In this document: one piece after another, positions 62,859 through 64,000 of the stretch
Layout: every line of letters begins with the position of its first letter
Position numbering within the stretch: position 1 is the stretch's first letter
NCBI RefSeq assembly: GCF_016793225.1
Contig: NZ_JAEUMN010000106.1
Span: 62,001-126,000 of the forward strand
Direction of reading: 5' to 3'
Origin: Phenylobacterium sp.
GTDB taxonomy: Bacteria > Pseudomonadota > Alphaproteobacteria > Caulobacterales > Caulobacteraceae
DNA: 64,000 nt
The notes under the pieces: generated by a model
The model's database searches: none
Told to the model about the DNA's origin: nothing
What the model saw: only the letters and a program-made list of their open reading frames with translations
Translations under genes and position numbers: made by a program

Positions 62859-64000
62859 ATGGTTCCGCGTCGGCGTTCGCCGCGAAGCGCAGGCAAGCGC
62901 GCCCTTCTGGCGAGCGCGGCGGTCGCCCTCCTGTGGTCCTCGGCCGTCCAGGCCCAGACTCCGCCCGCGGCCCCGGCCCGGGCCGACGGGCTGAAGCCGG
63001 ACGAGATGTACATGGAGGCCGACGAGGTCGTCCGCGACGACCAGAACGGCGTGACCACCGCGCAGGGCAACATCGAGGTGCGCTACAACGGCCGCACCCT
63101 GCGCGCCGACCGTCTGGTCTACGACGACAAGACCGGGGTGATCCGGGGGTTCGGCAACATCGTCATCGTCGAGGCCGACGGCTCGACCGAGTTCGCCAAC
63201 GAGATCGTGCTGGACGACGAGATGAAGGCCGGCGTCGCGCTGGGCTTCTCGGCGCGTCTGCAGGAGAACGTGAAGATCGCCGCCGCCAGCGCGGCCAAGC
63301 GCAGCGACACGATCCAGGAGCTCAACAAGGCGATCTACACGCCGTGCGAGATCTGCGCCGCGGACGGGACGCCGAAGACGCCCACCTGGTCGATCGCCGC
63401 CGAGCGGGTGGTCCGGGACAAGAAGCGGCGGATCGTGACGTACCGCAGCGCGCGCTTCCGGCTGTTCGGGGTCTCGGTGGCCTACCTGCCGGTGTTCTGG
63501 CACGCCGACCCGGACGCCCCGCGCTCGTCCGGCTTCCTGGTGCCCAAGGCCTCGGTTTCGGACCGCCGCGGCCTCTCGTACGAGCAGCCCTACTACCTGG
63601 TGGTCTCGCCCTCCACCGACCTGACGATCAGCCCGCAGATCAACTCCAAGATCGCGCCGTTCCTCAACGGCCAGGTGCGCAAGCGCTTCTACTCGGGCGA
63701 CGTGGACATCCGCTTCGGCTACACCCACGCCCGCGACTTCGACGGCAAGGGCAACGAGCTTCCGGGCACGTCCACCCACAGGAGCTACGTCCTGGGCCGG
63801 GGCGCCTTCCAGATCGACGAGAAGTGGCTGTGGGGCTTCACGGCCGAACGCGCCTCGGACGACCTGATCTTCGACAAGTACGAGGTGGGCAAGGTCTACG
63901 ACACGCGCGGGCCGTACATCGCCGACGACCGCCGCCTGATCAGCCAGATCTACTCGATCCGGCAGGACCAGCGCTCGTACTTCTCGGTCGCCGCGATGAC
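62859..64000 (+). CDS. lptD: LPS assembly outer-membrane protein LptD (partial, C-terminus outside window)
   Basis: The first 380 codons of the outer-membrane LPS translocon. A signal peptide (LASAAVALLWSSAVQA, cleaved before QTPP) is followed by the LptA-like beta-jellyroll domain (about 50-150, NIEVRYNGRTLRADRLVYDD), the Cys-containing YTPCEICAADG and the start of the barrel (SSGFLVPKASVSDRRG). GAGGG precedes the ATG. The reading frame is open to the window end. Confidence 0.94.
   Translation, partial: MVPRRRSPRSAGKRALLASAAVALLWSSAVQAQTPPAAPARADGLKPDEMYMEADEVVRDDQNGVTTAQGNIEVRYNGRTLRADRLVYDDKTGVIRGFGNIVIVEADGSTEFANEIVLDDEMKAGVALGFSARLQENVKIAAASAAKRSDTIQELNKAIYTPCEICAADGTPKTPTWSIAAERVVRDKKRRIVTYRSARFRLFGVSVAYLPVFWHADPDAPRSSGFLVPKASVSDRRGLSYEQPYYLVVSPSTDLTISPQINSKIAPFLNGQVRKRFYSGDVDIRFGYTHARDFDGKGNELPGTSTHRSYVLGRGAFQIDEKWLWGFTAERASDDLIFDKYEVGKVYDTRGPYIADDRRLISQIYSIRQDQRSYFSVAAM

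Overview
The window is a high-GC chromosomal segment from an alphaproteobacterium, most likely Caulobacterales (Caulobacter or Phenylobacterium type). The evidence is gene content and protein style: an OprP/O-type porin with Pho boxes, tamAB beside phhA and hspQ, tRNA-Leu(UAG) beside tig, and lptF-lptG-lptD beside pepA-holC. The genus is an inference. Coding density is high, with many 4-base stop/start overlaps (ATGA, GTGA, TTGA) that mark operons.

Region 1 (1-11.1 kb) is a metal-resistance block that looks like a genomic island. Leftward from a MerR-type promoter with a 19-bp spacer (6470-6500) run a small Cys/His-rich exported protein, an HME-RND efflux system (czcC-czcB-czcA) and a DUF190 PII-like gene cut by the window edge. 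Rightward run a MerR regulator, a Fur/Zur-family regulator, an RcnA-type Ni/Co exporter behind a G/C-tract operator, and a Cys-less CsoR/RcnR-family repressor. An AlpA-like regulator and a tyrosine recombinase end the block at the 3' end of guaA, a known island insertion site. Five exact TACCGTCA octamers surround the integrase promoter.

Region 2 (11.1-29.2 kb) is core chromosome: the guaB/MAPEG/rsmB/guaA cluster, two methyltransferase/regulator pairs (one with LysR, one with MerR behind a SoxR-box-like promoter), a sulfurtransferase, ppx-rlmE, hspQ, phhA and the tamA-tamB outer-membrane assembly pair.

Region 3 (29.4-32.9 kb) is a three-gene set: circularly permuted ATP-grasp, alpha-E protein and transglutaminase-like peptidase. 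It resembles predicted but biochemically poorly described peptide-forming systems. The transglutaminase gene appears to start at CTG.

Region 4 (33.0-42.0 kb) is a phosphate-acquisition locus: pstS-pstC-pstA-pstB-phoU, a DUF47-pit low-affinity transporter, a second pstS and a phosphate-selective porin. Candidate Pho boxes with 11-bp phasing precede both pstS genes and the porin.

Region 5 (42.0-64.0 kb) holds an RpiB-like isomerase, rnd, purM, a lipoprotein, a membrane protein, an NTF2/SDR pair, a three-gene 2-oxoacid oxidoreductase operon (KorAB plus an NADPH/FAD/Fe-S subunit), tig, tRNA-Leu, a glycosyltransferase, an I78 inhibitor, holC, a hydrolase, pepA and the LPS-export genes lptF, lptG and lptD (truncated by the window end). 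Several intergenic gaps here carry REP-like inverted repeats.
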